From Halorubrum halophilum (GTDB lineage: Archaea > Halobacteriota > Halobacteria > Halobacteriales > Haloferacaceae): DNA of 64,000 nucleotides. Positions within the stretch are counted from its first letter, which is position 1. Each line of letters starts with the position of its first letter. The translations under genes were made by a program, and so were the position numbers. This document shows positions 17,994 to 26,830 of this stretch, piece after piece. The notes under the pieces were generated by a model that worked only from the letters and a program-made list of their open reading frames with translations, did not search any database and was not told where the DNA came from. The stretch is taken from contig NZ_BBJP01000036.1 in the NCBI RefSeq assembly GCF_000739595.1, forward strand, positions 62,001-126,000, read 5' to 3'.

Positions 17994-18920
17994 ATGAGCG
18001 AACTGCGACAGGAAGCGGAAGCGATAGCGGAACAGTTCTCGGACCACCTCGATGTGGACGCCGACGAGATCGAGGAGCGACTGGAGAACCTCGTCAACGA
18101 GTACCGCGTCCCCCTCGACGAGGCGCGCCGAAGCGTGACCAACAGCTACCTCGAAGACGCCGGGATGGAGCGCGACGAGCTCGGCCGCGGCGGCAGCGAG
18201 TCCGTGCTCGTCGACGAGATCGACGAGGACGAACAGTGGGTCGACCTGCGCGTGGAGTTGGTCGATCTGTGGGAGCCCCGCAGTGACTCGATCTCACAGG
18301 TCGGGCTCCTCGGCGACGAGTCGGGCACGATCAAGTTCGTCGCCTTCGAGACCTCAGACCTTCCCGAACTGACTGAGGGGCAGGCGTACGAGCTCTCGAA
18401 CGTCGTCACCGACGAGTACGAGGGGAGCTACTCGGTGAAGCTCAACCGGACCACCGGTATCACCGAGATCGACGAGGAGATCGAGGTCGGCGACAACGCC
18501 GACACCGTCGAAGGCGCCCTCGTAGACATCCAGTCCGGCTCCGGGCTGATCAAGCGCTGCCCCGAGGACGACTGCACGCGCGTCCTCCAGAACGGGCGGT
18601 GCTCCGAGCACGGGCAGGTCGAGGGCGAGTTCGACCTCCGGATCAAGGGCGTCCTCGACGACGGCGAGACCGTCACCGAGGTCATCTTCGACCGCGAGGC
18701 CACCGAGGAGCTCACCGGCATGGGCTTAGAGGAGGCCAAGGACATGGCGATGGACGCGCTCGACACCACCGTCGTCGCCGAGGAGATGGGCGACGACGTG
18801 CTCGGGCGGTACTACCGCGTCACCGGCCCCACCTTCGGCCGGTACGTCCTGGTCGACGAGATGGAGAACCCCGGCGAAGTCGACGTTGAAGCCGCGCTGA
18901 TCGAAGCGAGGTCGATCTAA
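17994..18920 (+). CDS. rpa3: Single-strand DNA-binding protein RPA3
   Basis: This is a 308-residue protein that coats single-stranded DNA in replication and repair. An N-terminal helical region (about 1-65) precedes an OB fold (about 75-160, with LLGDESGTIKFVAFETSD) and a second OB-like domain containing a zinc finger (CPEDDC...GRCSEH, about residues 184-206). Length and layout match the haloarchaeal RPA3 type rather than the longer RPA1. Its stop codon directly abuts the ATG of the RPA-associated protein, as in known haloarchaeal rpa3-rpap3 operons. Confidence 0.88.
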   Translation: MSELRQEAEAIAEQFSDHLDVDADEIEERLENLVNEYRVPLDEARRSVTNSYLEDAGMERDELGRGGSESVLVDEIDEDEQWVDLRVELVDLWEPRSDSISQVGLLGDESGTIKFVAFETSDLPELTEGQAYELSNVVTDEYEGSYSVKLNRTTGITEIDEEIEVGDNADTVEGALVDIQSGSGLIKRCPEDDCTRVLQNGRCSEHGQVEGEFDLRIKGVLDDGETVTEVIFDREATEELTGMGLEEAKDMAMDALDTTVVAEEMGDDVLGRYYRVTGPTFGRYVLVDEMENPGEVDVEAALIEARSI

Positions 18921-19586
18921 ATGAGCCAATCCGCACCCACCCGAGAGGTCGCCCGGCGCGTGTTCGCGAGCGAGTTCAACGACGCCGGCTTCACGTTCAC
19001 CGAGTCCGACGACGAGCGCGCCCCCGTCTACGCGCTGTTACCGACGGGCGAATCGTCGAACCGCGTGTTCTTCGTCGGCACCCTCACGGAGAAGGAGGAC
19101 GTCGGCGACGACAGCGAGTACTGGCGCGGCCGCATCGTCGACCCGACGGGCACGTTCTTCGTGTACGCCGGCCAGTACCAGCCGGAAGCCGCTTCCAAAC
19201 TCCGGGACTTGGAGCCCCCGGCGTACGTCGCAGTCGTGGGGAAGCCCCGGACGTACGAGACCGACGACGGCACCGTCCGCGTCTCCGTCCGCCCCGAGTC
19301 GATCACCGAGGTCGACGCCGACACCCGCGACCGCTGGGTCGCCGAGACGGCCAAGCGAACGATCGAGCGCGTCGCCGCGTTCGACGACGAGGGGAACGAG
19401 TACGCGCGGATGGCCCGCGAGGAGTACGACTTCGACCCCGAGACGTACAAGGCCGCCGCGCTGTCGGCCCTGGAAGACCTCGACGAGGGCGACGGCGACG
19501 AGCTCGCGGGGGACGACGCCCCCGACGCCGCGAGCGACGAGACCGCCCCCGACGGGTCGGATTCGGCCGGCACGCCGGAGCCCTGA
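18921..19586 (+). CDS. rpap3: RPA-associated protein (COG3390 family)
   Basis: This is a 221-residue protein encoded immediately after rpa3 with no gap. It has an OB-fold-like core (about residues 15-115: VARRVFASEFNDAGFTF, YWRGRIVDPTGTFFVYAGQY) and an acidic C-terminal tail. In Haloferax the cognate pair acts together in DNA repair. Partner specificity to the adjacent RPA is known for this family and supported here by strict co-transcription. Confidence 0.87.
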   Translation: MSQSAPTREVARRVFASEFNDAGFTFTESDDERAPVYALLPTGESSNRVFFVGTLTEKEDVGDDSEYWRGRIVDPTGTFFVYAGQYQPEAASKLRDLEPPAYVAVVGKPRTYETDDGTVRVSVRPESITEVDADTRDRWVAETAKRTIERVAAFDDEGNEYARMAREEYDFDPETYKAAALSALEDLDEGDGDELAGDDAPDAASDETAPDGSDSAGTPEP

Positions 19587-19606
19587 CGCGATCTGCGCGA
19601 CTCAAT

Positions 19607-19640
19607 CCCGGTTCGAACCGGGAGCCAATTTTCATTCTTG
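19607..19640 (+). terminator. Probable terminator after rpap3
   Basis: A perfect 16-bp palindrome CCCGGTTCGAACCGGG (19607-19622) is followed by AGCCAATTTTCATTCTTG. It begins 20 bases after the rpap3 stop. It also resembles a tRNA T-arm, but no tRNA surrounds it. Confidence 0.5.
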
Positions 19641-19689
19641 CGATCGTCTGACAAACGCTTAAGTATATTGCGCGACGATCGCTCCGATA

Positions 19690-20094
19690 ATGGGCAACAA
19701 GAACAAGACGATCTCGTTCCGCGTCAACGAGGACGCGTTCGAGACCCTCCGCGACATCGCCGAGGAGCGAGACATCTCGCTGTCGGCCGTCTTCCGGGAC
19801 TACGTGGATACGCTCGTTGCCCACGACGGACAGGTCCGGGTCGTCCCGGAGGCGGAGCTCGACAGCATGGGCGAGAGCGGGGAGTCGTTCCCCCCGAAGA
19901 TCGAGGTCCCGAAGAGCTTCGTGCGCGAGCACGAGCGACTGGAGCTCGAAGCCGACCACCTCCGCGAGCAGCTCGAGGAGCACAAACGCTACGTCAACTA
20001 CCTCCGCGAGCAGCTGGAGGACGGCGACGAAGAGGTGATCCAGCTCGAAGACCTCGACGGCGAGCCCGACGAGCCCTCCTTCCGACTCGGGTAG
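19690..20094 (+). CDS. Ribbon-helix-helix protein with coiled-coil tail
   Basis: This is a 134-residue protein. Residues 1-45 fit a CopG-type ribbon-helix-helix DNA-binding fold (KTISFRVNEDAFETLRDIAE, then ISLSAVFRDYVDTLV). Residues 77-115 form a Glu/Arg-rich coiled coil (LELEADHLREQLEEHKRYVN). It is probably a dimeric or tetrameric transcription regulator or nucleoid protein. A TATA box CTTAAGTATATT (19658-19669) predicts a leaderless or very short leader. The target is unknown. Confidence 0.78.
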   Translation: MGNKNKTISFRVNEDAFETLRDIAEERDISLSAVFRDYVDTLVAHDGQVRVVPEAELDSMGESGESFPPKIEVPKSFVREHERLELEADHLREQLEEHKRYVNYLREQLEDGDEEVIQLEDLDGEPDEPSFRLG

Positions 20095-20382
20095 CCGCCG
20101 GCGACGGGTCTCGACTCCTTCCGGTGTGTCTCCCTCTCCGCCCAGCCGCGCCTCCCATCCGCGGAGAAACTTACTCGATCGTTCGGTACTGTTCGCCGAA
20201 ACGACGATGTCGGCGAAAATATTGCCGGACACGCCTCGAATTGTTCAAAAGCGTCCGGTTCTCTCCGAATCTGATGGACAGTTCCTCATCGCACTCACCG
20301 ATTTCTGACTATAATAAACTATCTACGAAAACCATAATACCCGGGCGGCGAACCGTTCGTGTATGAAGAGGTGGGTTCGACC

Positions 20383-21486
20383 GTGAGCGTGTTCGACAGG
20401 GCGTACGACGATCCGGTCCGCGTGCTCGACGAGGACGGCGAGGTCGTCGGCGATGTACCCGACCTCGACGACGAGGAGCTCGTCGGGATCTACCGGCACA
20501 TGCGGCTGGCGCGGCACTTCGACGAGCGGGCCGTGAGCCTCCAGCGGCAGGGGCGGATGGGAACGTATCCGCCCCTGTCGGGACAGGAGGGCGCGCAGAT
20601 CGGCTCCGCGACCGCGCTCGCCGAGGGCGACTGGATCGTCCCCTCGTACCGCGAGCACGGCGCCGCCCTCGTCCGCGGGCTCCCGCTGAAACAGACCCTG
20701 CTCTACTGGATGGGCCACGAGGCGGGCAACGCGACCCCCGAGGACGTGAACGTGTTCCCGGTCGCGGTGCCCATCGCCTCGCAGGTTCCCCACGCCACCG
20801 GCGCGTCGTGGGCCTCGAAGCTCCGGGGGACCGACGAGGTGTTCCTCTGTTACTTCGGCGACGGAGCAACCAGCGAGGGCGACTTCCACGAGGGGGTCAA
20901 CTTCGCGGGCGTGTTCGACACGCCGACCGTCTTCTTCTGTAACAACAACCAGTGGGCCATCTCCGTGCCCCGCGAGCGACAGACGCGGAGCGCGACGCTG
21001 GCCCAGAAGGCGGAGGCGTACGGGATCGACGGGGTACAGGTCGACGGGATGGACCCGCTCGCGGTGTACAGCGTCACGGAGGCGGCCGTCGAGAAGGCGC
21101 GCGCCCCCGAGACGGACCGCCCGCGCCCGACGCTGATCGAGGCGATCCAGTACCGCTTCGGCGCGCACACGACCGCCGACGACCCGACGGTCTACCGCGA
21201 CGAGGACGAGGTCGAGCGCTGGAAGCGCAAGGACCCGATCCCGCGGCTGGAAGCGTACCTCCGGTCCGAGGGCGTGCTCGACGACGAGCGCGTCGCCGAG
21301 ATCGAGACTCTCGTCGAGACGCGGGTGGCCGAGGCCATCGAGGCGGCCGAGTCGGAGGCGCGGCCGAGGCCGGAGGAGATGTTCAAGCACGCGTACGCGG
21401 AGCTCCCGCCGGAGCTGGAGCGGCAGTACGAGGAGTTCGCGGCGTTCCGCGAGGCGCACGGCGACGAGGCGTTCCTGGAGGAGTAA
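20383..21486 (+). CDS. 2-oxoacid dehydrogenase E1 component, alpha subunit
   Basis: This is a thiamine-diphosphate-dependent decarboxylase subunit of about 367 residues. The ThDP/Mg motif is GDGATSEGDFHEGVNFAGVF ending in CNNNQWAIS, and the regulatory-type loop region is YRFGAHTTADDPTVYR. The frame opens at GTG 20359 without an in-frame ATG. I choose GTG 20383 because GAGGTG lies nine bases upstream. It is the first gene of a four-gene operon encoding a complete complex. Haloarchaeal E1 enzymes of this type may use pyruvate or branched-chain 2-oxoacids, and the substrate cannot be read from sequence. Confidence 0.93.
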   Translation: MSVFDRAYDDPVRVLDEDGEVVGDVPDLDDEELVGIYRHMRLARHFDERAVSLQRQGRMGTYPPLSGQEGAQIGSATALAEGDWIVPSYREHGAALVRGLPLKQTLLYWMGHEAGNATPEDVNVFPVAVPIASQVPHATGASWASKLRGTDEVFLCYFGDGATSEGDFHEGVNFAGVFDTPTVFFCNNNQWAISVPRERQTRSATLAQKAEAYGIDGVQVDGMDPLAVYSVTEAAVEKARAPETDRPRPTLIEAIQYRFGAHTTADDPTVYRDEDEVERWKRKDPIPRLEAYLRSEGVLDDERVAEIETLVETRVAEAIEAAESEARPRPEEMFKHAYAELPPELERQYEEFAAFREAHGDEAFLEE

Positions 21487-22473
21487 ATGAGCGAGACACA
21501 GAACCTCACCGTGGTACAGGCGGTCCGAGACGGATTGTACACCGAGATGCGCGAGGACGACGACGTCCTCGTGTTGGGCCAGGACGTTGGGAAGAACGGC
21601 GGCGTCTTCCGCGCGACCGAAGGTCTGTTCGACGAGTTCGGCGGCGACCGCGTCGTCGACACCCCGCTCGCGGAGTCGGGGATCGTCGGTGCCGCCGTCG
21701 GCATGGCCGCGATGGGACTCAGACCCGTCCCCGAGATCCAGTTCTCCGGGTTCATGTACCCCGGATTCGACCAGATCGTCTCCCACATGGCCCGCTTCCG
21801 CACCCGAAGCCGGGGGCGATTCAACCTGCCGATGACCCTCCGCGCCCCCTACGGCGGGGGCATCCGCGCGCCCGAGCACCACTCCGAGTCGAAGGAGGCG
21901 TTCTACGCCCACGAGGCCGGGCTGAAGGTCGTTATCCCCTCGACGCCGTACGACGCGAAGGGGCTGTTGGCGGCGTCGATCCGCGACCCCGACCCGGTGA
22001 TTTTCCTCGAACCGAAGCTCATCTACCGGGCGTTCCGCGGCGAGGTGCCCGAGGAACCGTACACCGTCCCCATCGGGGAGGCGACCACCCGCCGCGAGGG
22101 CGGCGACGTGGCGGTGTTCACCTACGGCGCCATGACGCGCCCGACGCTGGAGGCCGCCGAGAGCCTCGCCGAGGAGGGGATCGACTGCGAGGTCGTCGAC
22201 CTCCGCACGGTGTCCCCGCTCGACCGCGAGGCGATCGTCGAGGCGTTCGAGGCCACCGGGCGCGCCGTCGTCGTCCACGAGGCCCCGAAGACGGGCGGGC
22301 TCGCGGCCGAGATCACGGCGATCATCCAAGAGGAGTCGCTGCTGTATCAGGAGGCGCCCGTGAAGCGGGTCGCCGGGTTCGACGTGCCGTACCCGCTGTA
22401 CGCGCTGGAGGACTACTACCTCCCGACCGCGGCGCGTATCGAGGAGGGTATCACGGAGGCGGTGGAGTTCTGA
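21487..22473 (+). CDS. 2-oxoacid dehydrogenase E1 component, beta subunit
   Basis: This is a 328-residue transketolase-type subunit that pairs with E1 alpha to form the heterotetramer. Recognisable parts are VVQAVRDGLYTEMREDDDV, LAESGIVGAAVGMA, GGGIRAPEHHSES (with the active-site His) and the C-terminal VAGFDVPYPLYALEDYYLP. The ATG directly follows the alpha-subunit stop, so translation is tightly coupled. Confidence 0.95.
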   Translation: MSETQNLTVVQAVRDGLYTEMREDDDVLVLGQDVGKNGGVFRATEGLFDEFGGDRVVDTPLAESGIVGAAVGMAAMGLRPVPEIQFSGFMYPGFDQIVSHMARFRTRSRGRFNLPMTLRAPYGGGIRAPEHHSESKEAFYAHEAGLKVVIPSTPYDAKGLLAASIRDPDPVIFLEPKLIYRAFRGEVPEEPYTVPIGEATTRREGGDVAVFTYGAMTRPTLEAAESLAEEGIDCEVVDLRTVSPLDREAIVEAFEATGRAVVVHEAPKTGGLAAEITAIIQEESLLYQEAPVKRVAGFDVPYPLYALEDYYLPTAARIEEGITEAVEF

Positions 22474-22475
22474 CC

Positions 22476-24086
22476 ATGCCGGTTAAAGAGTTCAAGCTGC
22501 CCGACGTGGGCGAAGGCGTCGCCGAGGGAGAGCTCGTCTCGTGGCTGGTCGCGCCCGGCGACCGCGTCGAGGAGGACCAGCCGGTCGCGGAGGTCGAGAC
22601 CGACAAGGCGCTCGTCGAGGTCCCGTCGAGCTACGACGGGACCGTCGAGGAGCTGTTCGTCGAGGAGGGCGACATCGTCCCCGTCGGCGACGTGATCATC
22701 TCGTTCCGCGTCGGCGAGGAGGGTGAGACGGCAGACGACTCCGGAGCGGACGAGGCGGGCTCGGCGGAGCAGGACGCTGCCGAGCCTGAGTCGGAGGCAG
22801 ACATCGACGCGGACGCCGACACCGACTCGGAGCCGGCCACCCCGTCCGGTCGGACCTTCGCGCCGCCGTCGGCCCGCCGGCTCGCCCGCGAACTGGGCGT
22901 CGACATCGCTGCCGTCGACGGGAGCGGTCCCGGCGGTCGGATCAGCGAGGCCGACGTGCAAGCACACGCGGAGGGCGGCGGTGACGCCGCGGGCGATTCC
23001 GACTCCGACGAGGCGCCGGCGCCGACCCCGACCGACGTGGGATCCGGCGGCCGCAAGTCGGCCGTGAAAAAGCGCGGCGGCGACGGGGCCGCCGGAGCCT
23101 CGCCGACGACCGCAACCGCGCCCGACGCCCCCGAACCCGCTGGCCGCGAGACGACGCTCGCGACCCCGGCGACCCGGAGGGTCGCCCGCGAGCTGGGCGT
23201 CGACATCGACGACGTGCCGACCGACGAGACCCGGGACGGCGAAGCGTTCGTCACCGGCGAGATAGTTCGGGCGTACGCGGAGGCGCTGGAGTCGGGGGAA
23301 TCGCCCGAGTCGGAAGCGTCGGAAGCGGATCTCGAAGGGTCGACTCTCGAGCCGGAATCCGTCGACGCCTCGCCTCGCGCGCCCGGATCGACCGACGAGA
23401 CCGTCCCCTACCGCGGCGTGCGGCGTACCATCGGGAAGCAGATGGAGCGCTCGAAGTTCACCGCCCCGCACGTCACCCACCACGACACCGCCGAGGTCGA
23501 CGCGCTCGTGGAGGCCCGCGAGGAGCTGAAACCCCGGGCCGAGGAGGAGGGCGTGAAGCTCACCTACATGCCGTTCGTGATGAAGGCGATCGTCGCGGGG
23601 CTGAAGGAGTACCCGTACCTCAACAGCGAGCTCCGCGAGGACGACGAGGAGATCGTGTTGAAGGGCGATTACAACCTCGGGATCGCCGTCGCGACCGACG
23701 CCGGGCTGATGGTGCCGGTCGTCGAGGACGTCGACGAGAAGGGGCTCTTCGAGCTGGCCACAGAGGTCAGGGACCTCGCCTCTCGCGCCCGCGAGCGGAA
23801 GCTCAAGCCGGCGGAGATGAAGGGCGGCACGTTCTCGATCACCAACTTCGGTGCCATCGGCGGCGAGTACGCGACGCCGATCATCAACTACCCCGAGACC
23901 GCGATCCTCGGGCTGGGCGCCATCGAGGAGCGCCCGGTCGCCCGCGACGGCGAGGTCGTCGCGGCGCCGACCCTACCCCTGTCGCTGTCGATCGACCACC
24001 GCGTGATCGACGGCGCGGTCGCGGCCGAGTTCGCGAACACCGTGATGGAACATCTTGAACACCCGCTGCTACTGTTGACTCAATAA
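22476..24086 (+). CDS. Dihydrolipoyl acyltransferase E2 with two subunit-binding-like domains
   Basis: This is a 536-residue E2 core. It has an N-terminal lipoyl domain with the lipoylated Lys44 in VETDKALVEVP, then an acidic linker. A peripheral-subunit-binding domain follows (about 129-163, PSARRLARELGVDI...GGRISEADV). After another linker comes a second, similar domain (about 229-266, PATRRVARELGVDI) that lacks the GGR turn. The acyltransferase domain has His508 in DHRVIDGA. It begins two bases after the E1 beta stop and overlaps the E3 ATG by one base. Haloarchaeal lipoylated complexes have long been known without a clear in vivo activity. Confidence 0.95.
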   Translation: MPVKEFKLPDVGEGVAEGELVSWLVAPGDRVEEDQPVAEVETDKALVEVPSSYDGTVEELFVEEGDIVPVGDVIISFRVGEEGETADDSGADEAGSAEQDAAEPESEADIDADADTDSEPATPSGRTFAPPSARRLARELGVDIAAVDGSGPGGRISEADVQAHAEGGGDAAGDSDSDEAPAPTPTDVGSGGRKSAVKKRGGDGAAGASPTTATAPDAPEPAGRETTLATPATRRVARELGVDIDDVPTDETRDGEAFVTGEIVRAYAEALESGESPESEASEADLEGSTLEPESVDASPRAPGSTDETVPYRGVRRTIGKQMERSKFTAPHVTHHDTAEVDALVEAREELKPRAEEEGVKLTYMPFVMKAIVAGLKEYPYLNSELREDDEEIVLKGDYNLGIAVATDAGLMVPVVEDVDEKGLFELATEVRDLASRARERKLKPAEMKGGTFSITNFGAIGGEYATPIINYPETAILGLGAIEERPVARDGEVVAAPTLPLSLSIDHRVIDGAVAAEFANTVMEHLEHPLLLLTQ

Positions 24087-25513
24087 TGGTCGTCGGAGAC
24101 ATCGCAACCGGAACGGAGGTACTGGTGATCGGCGCGGGACCGGGCGGCTACGTCGCCGCCATCCGCGCCGCGCAGGAGGGGCTCGACACGACGCTCGTCG
24201 AGAAGGACGCCTACGGCGGCGCCTGCCTGAATCGCGGCTGCATCCCCTCGAAGGCGCTGATCTCGGGCTCGGGGCTCGCCCACGAGGCCGGCAACGCCGA
24301 GTCGATGGGGATCCACGCGGACCCCGCCGTCGACATGGGGAAGATGGTCGAGTGGAAGGACGGCGTGGTCGACCAGTTGACCAGTGGCGTCGAGAAGCTC
24401 TGTAAGGCCAACGGCGTGAACCTGATCGAGGGGACCGCCTCGTTCGTCGACGAGCACACCGCGCGCGTCGCCCACGGCGGCGAGGGACAGGGCTCGGAGT
24501 CGATCGAGTTCGAGCACGCGATCGTCGCGACCGGCTCGCGGCCGATACAGATCCCCGGCTTCGACTTCGCCGAGGACCACGTCTGGAGCTCCGCGGACGC
24601 GCTCGACGCGGACTCGGTCCCGGACCGGCTCGGGATCGTCGGCGGCGGCTACATCGGCATGGAGCTGGCGACGACGTACGCGAAGCTCGGCGCCGACGTG
24701 ACCGTCGTCGAGATGCTCGACGACATCCTTGACCCGTACGAGGACGACGTGAAGCGGATCGTCCGCAAGCGCGCCGAGGAACTCGGCGTCGAGTTCGGCT
24801 TCGGCGAGGGCGCGAGCGAGTGGTCGGAGGGCGCCGACGGCGGCTACCTCCTCCACACGGAGACCGAAGAGGGCGAGGAGTCGACGTACGGCGCCGACAA
24901 GATCCTCGTCGCGGTCGGCCGCCAGCCGGTCACCGACGGGCTCGACCTGGAGAACGCCGGGATCGAGACCGACGACCGCGGGTTCATCCAGACGGACGAC
25001 CGCACCCGCACCGCGGTCGAGCATGTCCACGCCGTCGGCGACGTGGCTGGCGACCCGATGCTCGCGCACGCGGCCTCGAAGGAGGGGATCGTCGCCGCCG
25101 AGGTGATCGCGGGCGAGCCGGCCGCGATGGACCAGCAGGCGATTCCCGCGGCGGTCTTCACCGACCCCGAGATTGGGACGGTGGGATTGACCGAGGCGGA
25201 GGCCGAAGCGGACGGGTTCGACCCGGTCGTCGGCGAGATGCCGTTCAACGCCTCGGGTCGCGCGATGACGACCGGCCACACCGAGGGGTTCGTTCGGCTC
25301 GTCGCCGACGACGAGACCGGCTTCGTGCTCGGCGCGCAGATCGTCGGCCCGGAGGCCTCGGAGCTGATCGCGGAGGTCGCGCTCGCGATCGAGATGGGCG
25401 CGACGCTGGAGGACGTGGCGGCGACGGTCCACACGCACCCCACGCTCGCGGAGGCGGTCATGGAGGCCGCGGAGAACGCCCGCGGACAGGCGATTCACAC
25501 GCTGAACCGGTAG
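24086..25513 (+). CDS. lpdA: Dihydrolipoamide dehydrogenase E3
   Basis: This 475-residue flavoprotein reoxidises dihydrolipoamide with NAD. It has an FAD motif GAGPGGYVAAIRAAQ, the redox disulfide Cys47/Cys52 in GGACLNRGCIPSK, an NAD-binding GGGYIGMELATTYAKLG, and the C-terminal dimer interface with catalytic HTHPTLAEAV. The start codon overlaps the E2 stop (TAATG). It completes the E1-E2-E3 operon. Confidence 0.96.
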   Translation: MVVGDIATGTEVLVIGAGPGGYVAAIRAAQEGLDTTLVEKDAYGGACLNRGCIPSKALISGSGLAHEAGNAESMGIHADPAVDMGKMVEWKDGVVDQLTSGVEKLCKANGVNLIEGTASFVDEHTARVAHGGEGQGSESIEFEHAIVATGSRPIQIPGFDFAEDHVWSSADALDADSVPDRLGIVGGGYIGMELATTYAKLGADVTVVEMLDDILDPYEDDVKRIVRKRAEELGVEFGFGEGASEWSEGADGGYLLHTETEEGEESTYGADKILVAVGRQPVTDGLDLENAGIETDDRGFIQTDDRTRTAVEHVHAVGDVAGDPMLAHAASKEGIVAAEVIAGEPAAMDQQAIPAAVFTDPEIGTVGLTEAEAEADGFDPVVGEMPFNASGRAMTTGHTEGFVRLVADDETGFVLGAQIVGPEASELIAEVALAIEMGATLEDVAATVHTHPTLAEAVMEAAENARGQAIHTLNR

Positions 25514-25542
25514 TCGAGAGCCGAGTCGACTGCTGCGTCTTT

Positions 25543-25740
25543 TTAAGCGGACGCGTCGTAGCCCGCCTCGTTCACCGCGCTCACCAAGGCGTCCGGGTCG
25601 GCGTCGCCCTCGACGGTCGCGGACTCGCTCTCGCGGTCCGCAGTCGCGCTCTCGACGCCGTCGACGCCTTCGAGCGCCTCTGTGACGCTCTGTTCGCAGT
25701 GTCCGCACGACATTCCCTCGACCGTGATCGTCTGGCTCAT
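25543..25740 (-). CDS. CopZ-like copper chaperone (HMA domain)
   Basis: This 65-residue single heavy-metal-associated domain has Cys12 and Cys15 in GMSCGHC. It probably carries Cu(I) in the cytoplasm to the CopA ATPase at 26969. The length is standard for CopZ. ATG 25740 starts exactly at the HMA fold; longer reading frames upstream look non-coding. It is divergent from the Lrp-TRASH regulator, sharing a promoter region. Confidence 0.9.
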   Translation of the reverse strand: MSQTITVEGMSCGHCEQSVTEALEGVDGVESATADRESESATVEGDADPDALVSAVNEAGYDASA

Positions 25741-25871
25741 GACGCGTGACGATAGGGCCGGAGGACGTTTGTCGTTTTCTGCTTCGGAAACACGGTTCGA
25801 TCGGCGGATCGACTTTGGAATCCGAACTGGTTCGCCCAACCGTCTTATATATCGGGTGCGTACCGGGACGC
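25741..25871. promoter_or_regulatory. Divergent copper-module promoter region
   Basis: A strong TATA box CTTATATAT (25844-25852) lies about 24 bases before the regulator ATG 25872, predicting a leaderless transcript. The same 131 bases must contain the chaperone promoter on the other strand, making it the likely binding region of the TRASH regulator. Confidence 0.55.
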
Positions 25872-26471
25872 ATGCGCGACCTCGACGAGACGGACCTGGA
25901 GATCCTGTCGCTGCTGGCCGAAAATGCTCGGCGCCCGTTCAGCGAGATCGGCGACCGCGTCGGGCTGTCGGGGCCGGCGGTCTCCGACCGCGTCACGCGG
26001 CTGCAGGAGGCCGGCGTCATCGAGGGGTTCACGGTCGACGTCGACCGCACGAAGCTTCAGGCCGGGGTTCCGGTGCTGATCGACGCGGAGCTGCCGCCGA
26101 ACCGTCCCGAGGCGCTCGACGCGGCGCGGGATCGGGTCCGGGAGGCTGACGCGGTCGAGCACGTCTTCGTCACGGCCGAGGGCGACCTGCGGGTGTACGG
26201 GCGGGTGGAGGGGCGTAACGTCCGCGAGTGGGTGGCCGGGCTGTTCGAGGGGGTCGCCGTCGAGGACTACGCCGTCACGCTGGTCGACGAGTTCGAGTGG
26301 ACACCCTCGATCGAGGGCGTGGAGTTCGCGCTGACGTGCGCGGAGTGTTCGAACACCGTTGATAGTGAAGGCGAGACGGCGCGGATCGACGGCGAAGTGT
26401 ACCACTTCTGCTGTCCGTCCTGCCTGTCGCGGTTTCGAGAGCGGTACCAGCGACTGGAGGAGGGGGTGTAA
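25872..26471 (+). CDS. Lrp/AsnC-type regulator with C-terminal TRASH metal-sensing domain
   Basis: This is a 199-residue protein. The N-terminal HTH (residues 1-45, ETDLEILSLLAENARRPFSE) and Lrp-like central domain are followed by a TRASH domain with four cysteines in CAECSNTVD...HFCCPSC (about 156-183). Copper-responsive Lrp-TRASH regulators are known in Halobacterium, where they control a copper P-type ATPase. Location between a CopZ-like gene and copA supports the same role. The start at ATG 25872 is supported by the TATA spacing. Confidence 0.9.
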   Translation: MRDLDETDLEILSLLAENARRPFSEIGDRVGLSGPAVSDRVTRLQEAGVIEGFTVDVDRTKLQAGVPVLIDAELPPNRPEALDAARDRVREADAVEHVFVTAEGDLRVYGRVEGRNVREWVAGLFEGVAVEDYAVTLVDEFEWTPSIEGVEFALTCAECSNTVDSEGETARIDGEVYHFCCPSCLSRFRERYQRLEEGV

Positions 26472-26488
26472 TTCGGCGAGTCGTTTGG

Positions 26489-26830
26489 TTATAAGTCGTT
26501 TTTGGCGGTGAACGTCTCCAAAGCCCCAGATGCTCGCTTATAAGTGGTTGACAGCGGATCGACGATGAACACCTCCAAAGCCCCAGCCGTGAGAGAGACG
26601 CACGCTCGCTCCGGTCCTCGGTCGCTCGCGTTGCTCGCTCCCTGCGGTCCTTACGTCGCCTGCGTCTCTCTCACGGCTGCCCCTTTGAGTCCCACCCCGA
26701 CCGCAACCGCACCGCACCTCACGCCTCCCCAGCCTCGTCGCTCGCTTCGCTCGCGACTCCCTCGCACGCGCTCCTCGCGGCCGCCGATGGCGGCCACTCG
26801 GAGGCGCGCGCCACCGCCTGTCCTATTAAA
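26489..26830 (+). repeat. Hairpin-rich intergenic repeat, copy B
   Basis: Two TTATAAGT leader units start at 26489 and 26538, followed by the conserved GAACACCTCCAAAGCCCCAG. Hairpin 1 has perfect 19-bp arms (26584-26602 and 26661-26679: CAGCCGTGAGAGAGACGCA with its complement). The linker ending CCTCACGCCTCCCCAGCCTC is at 26717-26736. Hairpin 3 is GGCCGCC-GAT-GGCGGCC. The element occupies most of the gap between the Lrp-TRASH gene and copA. Short reading frames inside it (MNTSKAP...) are artefacts of the repeat. Confidence 0.92.

Noticed and set aside
19607-19622. T-arm-like GGTTCGAACC as part of a tRNA
   Set aside because: No acceptor, D or anticodon arms can be drawn around it; a terminator hairpin after rpap3 fits better.
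20359-20382. E1 alpha starting at GTG 20359
   Set aside because: The eight extra codons are possible, but GAGGTG is placed correctly for GTG 20383.
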